A stretch of 46,158 nt of DNA from Candidatus Zapsychrus exili (GCA_030765585.1 JAVCCJ010000069.1:1-46158), one strand, 5' to 3'. Positions 35,049 through 45,783 are shown, counted from the stretch's first letter. Notes: generated by a model from the letters alone, not told the origin. Program-made: numbers and translations.

Positions 35049-35996
35049 CTAAGAAAGCTTATTTAAAATATCATCAGATTTATACCATTCTAAAACAATC
35101 TTCTTTTCTTTTTTAGTAATCTGAAACTTTTCTAAATTATCTTCTAATGTTTTTATTTTTAATTTCTTAAACAATGCCGCCATATACATAGCAGACCTAC
35201 CTATGTTCTTGCCACCTATGTCTTTAAGTCGCAAGTGAAGCTGGCGAACATTTCTTAAACACATCCTAGGACGAAACCCCAAAAACTTCTCTGCGCCAAG
35301 TTCTCTTAGACGCTTTAGGCACTTGACGGGGTCATCCTCTTTAAACATTTTTCTAAATTCATTAAAATACCTAGCAGATGTAACGGTGTCTGGTGCATTT
35401 TTATCTATTGCCTGCTTTAGCAGTTTTAATGTTTTATTTTCTATTTGAAACCCTAATCTCGCCTCAAACCTTATTGCACGCAATATCCGAGTCGGGTCAT
35501 CTATAAAACTTTTATTGTGAAGCACTCTTATTTTCTTCTTTTTTAAATCATCTACACCTTTAAATTCATCTATTAAATTACCAAAACTATTTTTATTTAT
35601 TGATATACCAATCGCATTAATAGTAAAATCTCGTCTAAAAAGGTCGTCTCTCAAAGATCCTAATTCAACATCAGGTAATGCTCCAAGAGTTTTATAACTC
35701 TCTTTTCTTGCCATTACAAAATCTATTGATGCACCATTATTTAAAAATAAGGTTGCAGTTTTAAATTTACTATACACAACAAGTCTGCCTTTAATAATCT
35801 TAGAAATATTCTTTGCAAAATCAATTGCATCAGAAACAATAGCAATATCAAGATCTAAGCTTTTCTTGTCCAATATAATATCTCTTACAACGCCGCCAAC
35901 AATATAGGCTCGCTTTTTTAAAGAATCTGCTTTATCGCCTATTTTTTTTATTAAAACTAATTGCTCTTTATCTAAATTTTCTAAATAATTTTTCAT
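35049..35996 (-). CDS. cca: tRNA nucleotidyltransferase / poly(A) polymerase family protein
   Basis: This class II nucleotidyltransferase adds CCA (or part of it) to tRNA ends, or A-tails to RNA. Motifs visible in the 315 residues are AYIVGGVVRDIIL, LDLDIAIVS (metal aspartates), RRDFTINAIG and DDPTRILRAIRFEARLGF. It is shorter than many full CCA enzymes, lacking an HD domain. Sequence alone does not settle between CCA-adding, A-adding or poly(A) polymerase, so the symbol is provisional. xerD ends 1 base upstream. Confidence 0.85.
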   Translation of the reverse strand: MKNYLENLDKEQLVLIKKIGDKADSLKKRAYIVGGVVRDIILDKKSLDLDIAIVSDAIDFAKNISKIIKGRLVVYSKFKTATLFLNNGASIDFVMARKESYKTLGALPDVELGSLRDDLFRRDFTINAIGISINKNSFGNLIDEFKGVDDLKKKKIRVLHNKSFIDDPTRILRAIRFEARLGFQIENKTLKLLKQAIDKNAPDTVTSARYFNEFRKMFKEDDPVKCLKRLRELGAEKFLGFRPRMCLRNVRQLHLRLKDIGGKNIGRSAMYMAALFKKLKIKTLEDNLEKFQITKKEKKIVLEWYKSDDILNKLS

Positions 35997-35997
35997 C

Positions 35998-36888
35998 CTA
36001 CCCTCTTGGGTGAAATTGTTTATGTACTAACTTTAATCTTTCGCGATCTACATGCGTATATATTTGCGTCGTAGATATATCAGAATGTCCAAGCATTTCC
36101 TGAACTGAACGAAGATCAGCTCCGTGTTCTAGTAAATGAGTCGCAAAAGAATGTCTTAAGGTATGAGGCTTAATTTCCTTTTTAATTTTTGCAAGTTTTG
36201 CATATCTTTTGACAATTTTCCAAATACTTTGCCTGCTTATTTTTTTACCGAGTCTACTTAAAAATAAAGATTGAGAAAAATTTCCTTTAAGCATTTTTTT
36301 TCTAACACCCTCATTATATTTTACAATAGATGCTCTTGCGTTCTTGCCGATAGGAACGATTCTTTCCTTTCTGCCTTTTCCAATACATCTTACATAGCCA
36401 ACCTCTAAATTAATATTTTCTATCTTTAAATCGACTAATTCTGATACACGCATTCCAGTTGCATATAAAAGTTCTAAAACAGCATTGTCTCGAACAGCCT
36501 GGGTTCCTCTTCCTTTCGATGCATTTATCATTGACTCAATCTCAGGCAAAGTTAGAACATCTGGAATTCTTTTCCACAATTTTGGTGTTTCAACTAAATT
36601 TGTAGGATCCTCTTGTACTAATCTTTCGCGGACTAAAAACCTATGATACATCTTAATAGCTGCAAGCGCCCTAGATATTGAATTAGCAGACAAACCCTTT
36701 TGCTTCTGGTCATACATAAAGTCTGTTATATTCTCTCTTTTAATACTCTCTGGACTTTTAATACCTTTTTTCTTAGACAAATACTTGGCATACTTCTTTA
36801 AATCTCTTTTGTAAGCAAGCAGAGTATTGTTGGCAAGTCCTCTTTCGACAGCCAAATAATTTATAAATTCTTCAATAAAATTATCCAT
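35998..36888 (-). CDS. xerD: Tyrosine recombinase XerD-like
   Basis: Xer recombinases resolve chromosome dimers at dif with FtsK. The 296-residue protein has an N-terminal SAM-like core-binding domain and the full catalytic set: Arg147 (TGMRVSEL), Lys171 (GKGRKER), His242 and Arg245 (HTLRHSFATHLL), His268 (LGHSDISTTQIYTHV) and nucleophile Tyr277. Size and housekeeping neighbours favour Xer over a phage or integron integrase. XerC and XerD are hard to tell apart alone. Confidence 0.9.
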   Translation of the reverse strand: MDNFIEEFINYLAVERGLANNTLLAYKRDLKKYAKYLSKKKGIKSPESIKRENITDFMYDQKQKGLSANSISRALAAIKMYHRFLVRERLVQEDPTNLVETPKLWKRIPDVLTLPEIESMINASKGRGTQAVRDNAVLELLYATGMRVSELVDLKIENINLEVGYVRCIGKGRKERIVPIGKNARASIVKYNEGVRKKMLKGNFSQSLFLSRLGKKISRQSIWKIVKRYAKLAKIKKEIKPHTLRHSFATHLLEHGADLRSVQEMLGHSDISTTQIYTHVDRERLKLVHKQFHPRG

Positions 36889-36890
36889 TT

Positions 36891-39408
<2,518 letters not shown>

Positions 39409-39678
39409 TTAATATGCTATTTGAAAACCTACAAATTTACCCTCATAAGGCTTTTGACTAATTTCTTTGTTTCTAATATTGCCTGAAAAATGTTCTTCAA
39501 TCTCATGACACAATCTGCTTAAATTCTCTTTTTTACCTTCAGCCAATATCTCAACATCTCCAGATGATGTATTTCTAATCCACCCTACCAGATCTAAGCG
39601 TGAGGCAATACGCACAACTGTAAACCTAAAACCAACCCCAACAACTGTACCTGAATATAAAATATGCACTTGTATCAT
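39409..39678 (-). CDS. acyP: Acylphosphatase
   Basis: Acylphosphatase hydrolyses carboxyl-phosphate bonds. From the ATG at 39676-39678 the product has 89 residues, the family size, with the signature GTVVGVGFRFTV holding the active arginine and GWIRNTSSGDVEI holding the active asparagine. An earlier start would add 31 hydrophobic residues with no family match, so I reject it. No clear ribosome site is seen. It heads the ligA run after the fabZ terminator. Confidence 0.85.
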   Translation of the reverse strand: MIQVHILYSGTVVGVGFRFTVVRIASRLDLVGWIRNTSSGDVEILAEGKKENLSRLCHEIEEHFSGNIRNKEISQKPYEGKFVGFQIAY

Positions 39679-39742
39679 TATAATATTTATTTTTATATTA
39701 ATAATACTATTAAAAGCGTAGTTAACAATAAGTAAGAATTTT

Positions 39743-39771
39743 AGTTTATCACTAATGATAATGTTCGTCAA
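39743..39771 (-). promoter_or_regulatory. Candidate promoter for the acylphosphatase-ligA run
   Basis: TTGACG (39766-39771) and TAAACT (39743-39748) on the minus strand are 17 bases apart, just past the fabZ terminator hairpin and about 65 bases before the chosen acylphosphatase start. Confidence 0.45.
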
Positions 39772-39810
39772 ACAAGAAAGGAGCCAAGCTCCCTAAGGTG
39801 CCTGGCTCCT
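39770..39810 (-). terminator. Terminator after fabZ
   Basis: AGGAGCCA and TGGCTCCT (39779-39786 and 39803-39810) pair over 8 bp with a 16-base loop; the minus strand continues with TTTCTTGTTT. It lies shortly after the fabZ stop. Confidence 0.6.
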
Positions 39811-39826
39811 GTCACTATCTCTTTTG

Positions 39827-40261
39827 CTATACTTCTTTTACGCCAAATCCTATCTCTGCTTCAGTAACCAACTTATCTTTTACAAAAGCCTGCATTTTCA
39901 AGAATCCCAATTTAGGCAACATCTTAACAGTCGTTACTTCAATCCTTAATTGATCGCCTGGTACAACTGGCGCTTTAAATTTAGCATTTACTTTAGCAAG
40001 ATAATATATAAGATTCTTGCCTTGCATATTTTTGCTATAATAGAAATAAATACATCCAGCTTGTGCCATTGCCTCAATTTGTAAAACACCTGGCATTATT
40101 TTTTCTTCAGGAAAATGCCCAACAAAAAAATGTTCATTAACTGAAACATTCTTAATAGCAACAAGTTTTTCGTTTGGCGTTAATTCTATAACCTTATCAA
40201 TAAGTAAAAATGGATATCTATGCGGAATAATTTTCTGAATTTGTTGAATATCTAATTCCAT
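39827..40261 (-). CDS. fabZ: 3-hydroxyacyl-[acyl-carrier-protein] dehydratase FabZ
   Basis: FabZ removes water from 3-hydroxyacyl-ACP in fatty acid synthesis. The protein has IIPHRYPFLLIDKV with the active histidine and GHFPEEKIMPGVLQIEAMAQAG with the active glutamate. I start it at the ATG 40259-40261, preceded by AAAGGAA at good spacing, giving 144 residues; a TTG 12 codons earlier falls in hairpin sequence. Terminator-like hairpins lie on both sides, so it may be its own unit. Confidence 0.94.
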   Translation of the reverse strand: MELDIQQIQKIIPHRYPFLLIDKVIELTPNEKLVAIKNVSVNEHFFVGHFPEEKIMPGVLQIEAMAQAGCIYFYYSKNMQGKNLIYYLAKVNAKFKAPVVPGDQLRIEVTTVKMLPKLGFLKMQAFVKDKLVTEAEIGFGVKEV

Positions 40262-40290
40262 AATATGCGTTCCTTTCAATTTTAGAGATC

Positions 40291-40317
40291 CCGACAAGTC
40301 GCTAAAGCGTCTGTCGG
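40291..40317. repeat. Inverted repeat upstream of fabZ
   Basis: CCGACA (40291-40296) pairs with TGTCGG (40312-40317) and, inside, CGCT pairs with AGCG around an AA loop, with small bulges. It is more GC-rich than its surroundings. It could shape the fabZ leader or be a small dispersed palindrome. Confidence 0.45.
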
Positions 40318-40330
40318 AATAAATTCGAGC

Positions 40331-40360
40331 AAAAAACTTACGCTCGCTTTGCTCCGTAAG
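40331..40360 (-). terminator. Rho-independent terminator after ribE
   Basis: On the minus strand CTTACG and CGTAAG (40355-40360 and 40337-40342) form a stem followed directly by TTTTTT (40331-40336), 8 bases after the ribE stop. Confidence 0.65.
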
Positions 40361-40368
40361 CTATGCTC

Positions 40369-40998
40369 TCATTTACCTTTTGTCTTCTTATATGAATATG
40401 GATTTAATTTTTCATCTTTGGCTTGCGCAAATAAATATTTAGCTAAAATATCAGTCTCAATATTTATAGTATCTCCCTTTTTCTTAATTCCTAGGTTTGT
40501 AACCTCCAAGGTAAAAGGAATAAGATAAACAGAAAAATCATTCTTTCTTACATCACCTACCGTTAAACTTACACCGTCTAAAGAAACTGATCCTTTTTGA
40601 ACTATATATTTCGATAATTCTTTATTAATACTAATCCGTATCTCAGTATAATTCTCTCCTGTAATAATCTGCGTTATTTTTCTAACATTATCAACATGCC
40701 CTGAAACAAAATGACCACTTATTCTATCATTCATTCTTAACGCTCGCTCTAAGTTCACCTTTACCCCTTTTGTCGCAACACCTAATGTAGTCTTCTGCAT
40801 TGTTTCAAGCATAATATCAAAAGTAAGTACACCTGTCTTAACTTTTACAACCGTCAGACATACCCCATTAACAGATATGCTATCACCTTGCTTTGTGCCT
40901 CTAAATACTTTTTTAGCCTTAATATTTAAGACGCATAAATTCTTTTTATGAATAACGCTTTGAACAACACCAGTTTCTTCAACTATTCCTGAAAACAT
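40369..40998 (-). CDS. ribE: Riboflavin synthase, alpha subunit
   Basis: This enzyme dismutates two 6,7-dimethyl-8-ribityllumazines to riboflavin plus the pyrimidine that RibH reuses. The 209-residue protein shows the two tandem lumazine-binding barrels: MFSGIVEETGVV with SVNGVCLTVV, then the second with SGHFVSGHVDNV and SVSLDGVSLTV. It follows ribD by about 80 bases and ends at a terminator, so it closes the riboflavin run. Confidence 0.96.
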   Translation of the reverse strand: MFSGIVEETGVVQSVIHKKNLCVLNIKAKKVFRGTKQGDSISVNGVCLTVVKVKTGVLTFDIMLETMQKTTLGVATKGVKVNLERALRMNDRISGHFVSGHVDNVRKITQIITGENYTEIRISINKELSKYIVQKGSVSLDGVSLTVGDVRKNDFSVYLIPFTLEVTNLGIKKKGDTINIETDILAKYLFAQAKDEKLNPYSYKKTKGK

Positions 40999-41079
40999 TT
41001 ATCAAGCCTTTCTTGTCGTACAAAAATATAACATTGTAATATTAATTTATTTACTCCAAGGAATCTTCGCCTTTCTAAA

Positions 41080-42216
41080 TCATTTAAGGTTGCGAAGCTT
41101 TCTTACATAACCCACAATAAGGGTATCTTTATATATCTTCTTAATTTCTGCATTTCTTAAATTAAGAGACTTACATATTTTACCTAAATCATAGATTCCT
41201 GCCTTCGCAGGAATGACAACTGGAACTGCTGAATCTAATGCCTTTTTATCATTAATAATCTTGGGTGCAACGTAAATGTTTAACTTATCTACCAAACTTA
41301 GTTTTATAGCATTGCTTAAAATCTCTCTGCCACCCTCTATTAGAATACTCATAATTTGTAATTTGGCAAGTTCTTTAAGGAGCCATTTTAAATTTACTTT
41401 TCCATTCTTTGCAGGAGAAACAATAACATTAACACCCTTTTCTCTTAGCAGTTTAATCTTTTTAATCTTAGCCTTATTTGTTGTAGCTATAATACAATTT
41501 TTCTTCGCTCCTACAAAAATCTTAGCACTTTCAGAAATTCTTAAAGATGAATCAATAACTATTTTCTTTAAACTCTTATTTTTTACACCAGTCAGTCTTG
41601 GATTATCTTTTATAACAGTATTTATTCCAACCGCTATAGCATCAAAATTATCACGAAGCGCTCTGGCATAATCTCTTGTTTTCTTCGTCGTTATCCATGG
41701 CTGTTTAAGCCTAGGACTTGTAATCTTAGAATTCAAACTTTGTGCTGACTTTCCGACTACAAATGGCATCTTATGCTTTATATATTTTGCAAAAGCTTCG
41801 TTCAATCTTAAGCATTCATCCTTTAATATTCCTACCTCAACTTTAATACCTGCTCGTCTTAATTTAGAAATTGATTTGCCAGAAGTAAGAGGATTAGGGT
41901 CTTTCATACCAATAATAACTTCTTTTATTTGAGCCCCAATTATAGCGTCAACACACGGTGGTGTTTTTCCATGATGAAAACATGGTTCAAGCGTAACATA
42001 AAGTGTTGCACCGGAAGCATCTTTACCTACTTTCTTTAAGGCAATTGCTTCGGCGTGAGCAAGTCCAAACTTTTTATGATATCCACTTGCGATAACTTTA
42101 TTATTTTTAACAATTACAGCTCCTACCATAGGGTTCGGAGACGTGTTAAATGCGCCTAAAGATGCTAACTTTAAGGCTTTTTGCATATAACAATTTTTAT
42201 CTTTAGGCTTTATCAT
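41080..42216 (-). CDS. ribD: Bifunctional pyrimidine deaminase/reductase RibD
   Basis: RibD deaminates and then reduces the product of GTP cyclohydrolase II. The deaminase half has HAEAIAL and the zinc cysteines in TLEPCFHHGKTPPC; the reductase half has AVGINTVIKDNPRLT and SILIEGGREIL. The 378-residue protein is slightly long: near residues 333-345 it carries VVIPAKAGIYD, which is the translation of an imperfect palindromic repeat (41195-41214), apparently inserted in frame in the reductase C-terminus. The ATG overlaps the PHP gene stop by 14 bases. Confidence 0.94.
   Translation of the reverse strand: MIKPKDKNCYMQKALKLASLGAFNTSPNPMVGAVIVKNNKVIASGYHKKFGLAHAEAIALKKVGKDASGATLYVTLEPCFHHGKTPPCVDAIIGAQIKEVIIGMKDPNPLTSGKSISKLRRAGIKVEVGILKDECLRLNEAFAKYIKHKMPFVVGKSAQSLNSKITSPRLKQPWITTKKTRDYARALRDNFDAIAVGINTVIKDNPRLTGVKNKSLKKIVIDSSLRISESAKIFVGAKKNCIIATTNKAKIKKIKLLREKGVNVIVSPAKNGKVNLKWLLKELAKLQIMSILIEGGREILSNAIKLSLVDKLNIYVAPKIINDKKALDSAVPVVIPAKAGIYDLGKICKSLNLRNAEIKKIYKDTLIVGYVRKLRNLK
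41195..41214. repeat. Palindromic repeat inside ribD
   Basis: ATTCCTGC (41195-41202) and GCAGGAAT (41207-41214) form an 8-bp stem with a CTTC loop, followed by GAC. This is the core of a widespread bacterial palindrome whose translation reads PAKAGI. It keeps the ribD frame open. Confidence 0.7.
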
Positions 42217-43036
42217 TTATTTTTTGTTTTAACATTTCGACTAAGTCATACGGCATTTTTATCATGCCAATCTGTTCAAATGTTTTTGAAGCACCATGAG
42301 CATCAGAACCGCCTGTTAAAATAAGATTATGTTTCTCAGCAATCTTTTCATAAAACTTAATAATATTCTTTGATGCGCCACAATAATATACTTCAATTCC
42401 ATCTAAACCTGCCTTTACAAGTCCTGGTATTATCTCATCAGCGCCTGTCACCATAGGATGAGCGAACACTGAAGCCCCTCCTGCATCATGAATCAATTTT
42501 ATAGCTTCAGCTGGGGTTTGCTTATATTTAGCAACATACGCTGGGTCACCTTCTCCGATATATTTAGAAAAAGCTTTTGCTGTAGTCGTTATCCATCCCT
42601 TTTTCTTTAAGGTAAGCGCCAAATGGGGTCTACCAACAGAATTTGATCTAGCTAAATCACAAACCTCATCTAAAGTTATATTATCTATTCCAAAAACTTG
42701 ATTTAATTTCTCTATCATCTCTTTCATTCTTGCAATTCTAGAATCTTGAATGGAAACCAATTTCTCCATAAAATCATGACCTGGATTTCTTAAAAAATAT
42801 CCCAAAATATGTATATCGCGTCCATTGATTTCAGACGACAATTCTATTCCTGGAATTATTTCAAGATCTAACCCTTCTGCTCTTTTTAAAGCAGGCTCTA
42901 CACCTTCTATTGTGTCATGGTCTGTTATCGATATACAGCTTAAGCCATTTCTGCTTGCTTGTTCTACAACTTCTTCAGGAGATAAACTACTATCAGAGTA
43001 AGAGGTATGAATGTGGAGGTCCGCATATTTGCTCAT
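42203..43036 (-). CDS. PHP-domain phosphoesterase (TrpH/YciV-like)
   Basis: The 277-residue protein is a complete PHP domain with metal motifs DLHIHTSYSD, ITDHDTIEG, PGIELSSE, HILGYF, VFAHP and GGSDAHG. Characterised relatives hydrolyse the 5' end of nucleoside 3',5'-bisphosphates or short RNAs. It is not fused to a polymerase. NusB precedes it by 7 bases and ribD overlaps its end, so it is co-transcribed with riboflavin genes, with no evident pathway link. Confidence 0.88.
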   Translation of the reverse strand: MSKYADLHIHTSYSDSSLSPEEVVEQASRNGLSCISITDHDTIEGVEPALKRAEGLDLEIIPGIELSSEINGRDIHILGYFLRNPGHDFMEKLVSIQDSRIARMKEMIEKLNQVFGIDNITLDEVCDLARSNSVGRPHLALTLKKKGWITTTAKAFSKYIGEGDPAYVAKYKQTPAEAIKLIHDAGGASVFAHPMVTGADEIIPGLVKAGLDGIEVYYCGASKNIIKFYEKIAEKHNLILTGGSDAHGASKTFEQIGMIKMPYDLVEMLKQKINDKA

Positions 43037-43043
43037 ATATTTT

Positions 43044-43463
43044 TTACTTTAAACCTAAAACTTCTACTTTGTGGATTTTATCTAGAACTCCATTAACAAA
43101 TTTGCTTGAGTTTAAATCGCCATACTTCTTGGCTAACTCAACTGCTTCATTAATAGTTACCTTCGGTGGGATATCTTCTGCATATAAAAGCTCAAAAACA
43201 CCTATTCTCAAAACGCTTTTATCTATGACAGCCATTCTTTTTATCTGCCAATTTGTTGCAAAAGATGATATTTTATCATCAATCTTTTCAATATTTTCTT
43301 CTATACCCTTCGTCAATCTTTTTGAAAACTCATGTATAATATCGTCTTTAGATTCTTTCTCTTGCCAGAAACTATCAGAAACTACACTAATTTCTCTGGA
43401 AGCAATCTCAGCTTGATATAAAATCTTTAAAACACATTCACGTGATTGACTACGTTTTCTCAT
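43044..43463 (-). CDS. nusB: Transcription antitermination factor NusB
   Basis: NusB binds boxA RNA with NusE (S10) in rRNA antitermination. The 139-residue helical protein has the N-terminal [29 protein letters not shown] and [28 protein letters not shown], all typical. In many bacteria it directly follows ribH; here a GxxExxY gene with repeat arms sits between. The left arm ends right at the ATG (43461-43463), so no purine-rich ribosome site is visible. Confidence 0.95.
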   Translation of the reverse strand: MRKRSQSRECVLKILYQAEIASREISVVSDSFWQEKESKDDIIHEFSKRLTKGIEENIEKIDDKISSFATNWQIKRMAVIDKSVLRIGVFELLYAEDIPPKVTINEAVELAKKYGDLNSSKFVNGVLDKIHKVEVLGLK

Positions 43464-43469
43464 AAAAAA

Positions 43470-43503
43470 GATTTCACAGATCTAAAAAATGATTACACCG
43501 ATT
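43470..43503. repeat. GATTACAC element copy C, left arm
   Basis: Two top-strand units, GATTTCACAGATC (43470-43482) and GATTACACCGATT (43491-43503), are 21 bp apart. They lie between the nusB start and the GxxExxY stop. With the right arm at 43879-43925 they bracket the GxxExxY gene. Confidence 0.75.
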
Positions 43504-43514
43504 AATATTATTTA

Positions 43515-43880
43515 TTAACAAACAAATCTTTTAACAAAGCAACTCTTGTCTCCAAAATTGACCAATAACCCTACTTTTAATTTAGCAGCCTTTAAATAAG
43601 AAACGATCTGCTGTCTAAATATTGGAGGAACATCTTTTGCTAAAGCCTTTACCTCTACTATTACCTTATCTTCAACAATTAAATCTAATCTAAAAGAACC
43701 AACTTTTTCATTATCAAAATATACAGAAAAATCTTTTTCTTTAATACATTTTAATCCATCTTTTTCTAAGACTAAAACAAGAGCATTATGATATATTTTT
43801 TCACTAAAACCTGGACCAAGCTTATTATACACTTGATAACAACAGCCTATTATTTCTTTAGTCAAATGATCATTAATCAA
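43515..43880 (-). CDS. GxxExxY protein, PD-(D/E)XK nuclease-like fold
   Basis: The 121-residue protein carries the naming motif G24-FS-E27-KI-Y30. The core resembles a PD-(D/E)XK nuclease: Asp66 in FRLDLIV, Glu76 and Lys78 in IVEVKAL, and Gln91-x3-Tyr95, the QxxxY seen in RecB-type nucleases. The family has been placed in that superfamily (PDDEXK_3), but no activity is established that I know of. The start is TTG (43878-43880), which lies in the repeat arm itself, with no clear ribosome site. It lies between paired repeats and splits ribH from nusB, so I infer it is cargo of a small mobile or formerly mobile element. Confidence 0.88.
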   Translation of the reverse strand: MINDHLTKEIIGCCYQVYNKLGPGFSEKIYHNALVLVLEKDGLKCIKEKDFSVYFDNEKVGSFRLDLIVEDKVIVEVKALAKDVPPIFRQQIVSYLKAAKLKVGLLVNFGDKSCFVKRFVC

Positions 43881-43925
43881 TATCCGTGCAATCTTTTTTC
43901 TTATCAGTGCAATCTTTTTTCTTAT
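43879..43925. repeat. GATTACAC element copy C, right arm, with a perfect 19-bp direct repeat
   Basis: Two bottom-strand units (reverse complement GATTGCACGGATA and GATTGCACTGATA) end at 43893 and 43914, 21 bp apart. GTGCAATCTTTTTTCTTAT is repeated exactly at 43886-43904 and 43907-43925. The outer end overlaps the ribH stop (43922-43924); the inner end supplies the GxxExxY start codon. Confidence 0.78.
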
Positions 43926-44425
43926 TTGACTTTTTTATCTATTCTCTTTAAAACACTTATCATTTCTAAAGCAGCAAAAGCTGCGTCTCTACCTTTGTTC
44001 TCGCCACCATCTTCGGAAGAACGTTTATAGGCTTGATCAACAGTTTCTGTTGCTAAAACTTCAAAAATAATTGGTTTTTCAGTACTTAATGACGCCTTTG
44101 CGATACCTTCTGCAGCTCCTTGAGCAACCAATTCAAAATGCAATGTCTCTCCTCTAATAACTGCGCCAAGACAAATAACAGCATCTATTTTTTCTTTTTT
44201 AGCTAATTTACAAGCTGCTATCGGTATTTCAAATGCTCCAGGAACCCACACAACTGTAATATTGCTTTTACTAACTCCTAAATCAATAAGCTCATCTAAA
44301 CAGGCATCCAAAAGACGATTAGTAATAAACTCATTGAATCTTGATATGACAATACCTATTCTTCTAGCTTTGCCTTTTGGCTTTCCTTCTAAAACTGTTC
44401 CTGCTTTTTTTGACATTCCTAACAT
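43922..44425 (-). CDS. ribH: 6,7-dimethyl-8-ribityllumazine synthase
   Basis: RibH condenses the RibD-derived pyrimidine with dihydroxybutanone phosphate from RibBA. The protein has the substrate loops ISRFNEFI, VPGAFEIP and CLGAVIRGETLHFELVA with the active histidine. It is 167 residues with a short N-terminal extension; a second ATG three codons in is possible. The last codons abut the right arm of the repeat element. It follows ribBA across a gap of about 125 bases filled by another repeat family. Confidence 0.95.
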   Translation of the reverse strand: MLGMSKKAGTVLEGKPKGKARRIGIVISRFNEFITNRLLDACLDELIDLGVSKSNITVVWVPGAFEIPIAACKLAKKEKIDAVICLGAVIRGETLHFELVAQGAAEGIAKASLSTEKPIIFEVLATETVDQAYKRSSEDGGENKGRDAAFAALEMISVLKRIDKKVK

Positions 44426-44434
44426 ATAAATAAT

Positions 44435-44548
44435 TCCAAATGATAAACAACAAATAACAAATAAATACCAAAAAACAAATGAACAAATTCAAAACATTTG
44501 AAATTTGAAATTTGAAATTTATTTGGATTTTGAATTTTGGATTTTGTC
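44435..44548. repeat. AC-rich/TG-rich palindromic repeat, copy 1 (between ribBA and ribH)
   Basis: A left half rich in CAAAT and ACAAAT words is followed by a right half of GAAATTT (three tandem copies, 44500-44520), then TTTTGAATTTTGGATTT (44528-44544). The right half is roughly the reverse complement of the left. It shares the 17-mer TTTTGAATTTTGGATTT exactly with copy 2 upstream of ribBA. Confidence 0.6.
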
Positions 44549-44551
44549 ATT

Positions 44552-45751
44552 TTATAGTATGTGTCCTAATTTTTCTTTTTTAGCTTTTAGATATTTTTCA
44601 TTAACTTCATTATGAGGAACTTGTAGAGGTACTCTCTCAGAAACCTTTATTCCATATCCTTCTAAGCCAACTATTTTTCTAGGATTATTAGTTAAAAGCT
44701 TCAAATCTTTAACGCCTAAATCGACTAAGATTTGTGCGCCTAAACCATAATGACGAAGATCTGCTCCGAAACCTAGAGCTTCATTTGCCTCAACAGTATC
44801 CATTCCTTCGTCCTGAAGATTATAAGCTTTAAGTTTATTAATAAGACCTATGCCTCTTCCTTCTTGTCTCATATAAAGAAGCACACCTGATCCATTTTCA
44901 CTAATAGCTTTTAATGCATTGTTTAGCTGATCTTGGCAATCACATCTTAATGATCCAAAAACATCTCCTGTTAAACACTCAGACTGAACTCTTACTAGCA
45001 CTGACTCTTTTCCATCAACTTCTCCTCTTACAAGTGCTATATGAGTTGAATCATCTATTTTAGATTTATACGCTATCATTTTGAAATCGCCATATTTTGT
45101 AGGAAGGGTTGTTTCAATTGCTCTTTCTACAAGCTTTTCTCTTGTTCTTAAATATTCAATCAAACTATCTATTGTACAAATTTTAAGATTATGCTTCTTT
45201 GAGAAAATCTCTAAATCTTTTGTACGAGCCATCGTTCCGTCTTCATTCATTATTTCACAAATAACTCCAGCCGGAGAAAGACCAGCTAGTCTTGTTAAAT
45301 CAACAGATGCCTCTGTATGTCCTGCACGAATTAAAACACCACCATTTACAGCTCTTAAAGGAAATAAATGTCCTGGAGTAATTAAATCAGCTGGTTTTGA
45401 TTTAGGGTCTATCAAAACCCTAGCAGTATAAGCACGATCAGCGGCTGATATTCCAGTTGTTATGCCTTTAGAGGCATCAACTGAAATAGCCCAACCAGTA
45501 TCACAAGGTTGATGTCTATTGCTCACATGAACTTTCATTGGATGAAGATCAAGCTCATCTAGCCTATCTTCAGTCATAGGAGTACAAATTAGTCCTCTTG
45601 CTTCTTTTGCCATAAAATTTATATGTTCAGGAGTAATGAATTCTGCAGCGCAAAGAAGATCTCCTTCGTTTTCGCGACCCTCATCGTCCATTACAACAAT
45701 CATTTTACCAGCTTTTAAATCTTCTAAAACTTCTTCAATCGTGTTAAACAT
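44552..45751 (-). CDS. ribBA: Bifunctional dihydroxybutanone phosphate synthase / GTP cyclohydrolase II
   Basis: RibBA supplies both riboflavin precursors: its N-terminal half makes 3,4-dihydroxy-2-butanone 4-phosphate from ribulose 5-phosphate and its C-terminal half opens GTP. The RibB part has [27 protein letters not shown] and [10 protein letters not shown]. The RibA part has the zinc motif C-x10-C-x-C ([15 protein letters not shown]), RQEGRGIGL and LLTNNPRK. The 399-residue length is normal and both halves look active. GGAGG precedes the ATG. It is the first gene of the riboflavin run. No FMN riboswitch is seen in its leader. Confidence 0.97.
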   Translation of the reverse strand: MFNTIEEVLEDLKAGKMIVVMDDEGRENEGDLLCAAEFITPEHINFMAKEARGLICTPMTEDRLDELDLHPMKVHVSNRHQPCDTGWAISVDASKGITTGISAADRAYTARVLIDPKSKPADLITPGHLFPLRAVNGGVLIRAGHTEASVDLTRLAGLSPAGVICEIMNEDGTMARTKDLEIFSKKHNLKICTIDSLIEYLRTREKLVERAIETTLPTKYGDFKMIAYKSKIDDSTHIALVRGEVDGKESVLVRVQSECLTGDVFGSLRCDCQDQLNNALKAISENGSGVLLYMRQEGRGIGLINKLKAYNLQDEGMDTVEANEALGFGADLRHYGLGAQILVDLGVKDLKLLTNNPRKIVGLEGYGIKVSERVPLQVPHNEVNEKYLKAKKEKLGHIL

Positions 45752-45783
45752 AATGCCTCCATTTAAAAGTTATCATTTCAAAA

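Noticed and set aside
35998-36888. The tyrosine recombinase as a mobile-element integrase.
   Set aside because: Its length, motifs and tight packing among housekeeping genes fit a chromosomal Xer protein; no attachment-site repeats or phage genes flank it.
39679-39771. A longer acylphosphatase with an N-terminal membrane segment.
   Set aside because: The extra 31 residues are low-complexity Ile/Asn-rich translation of the promoter region, and family members begin where the chosen ATG lies.
43879-43925. A short CRISPR-like array, from the two exact 19-bp repeats 21 bp apart.
   Set aside because: The intervening sequence is 2 bases, there are only two repeats, and no cas gene is near. They fit the paired-unit repeat element.
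44500-44520. The GAAATTT triplet repeat as a phase-variation tract.
   Set aside because: It lies between genes within a larger palindromic repeat and not in a promoter spacer or reading frame.
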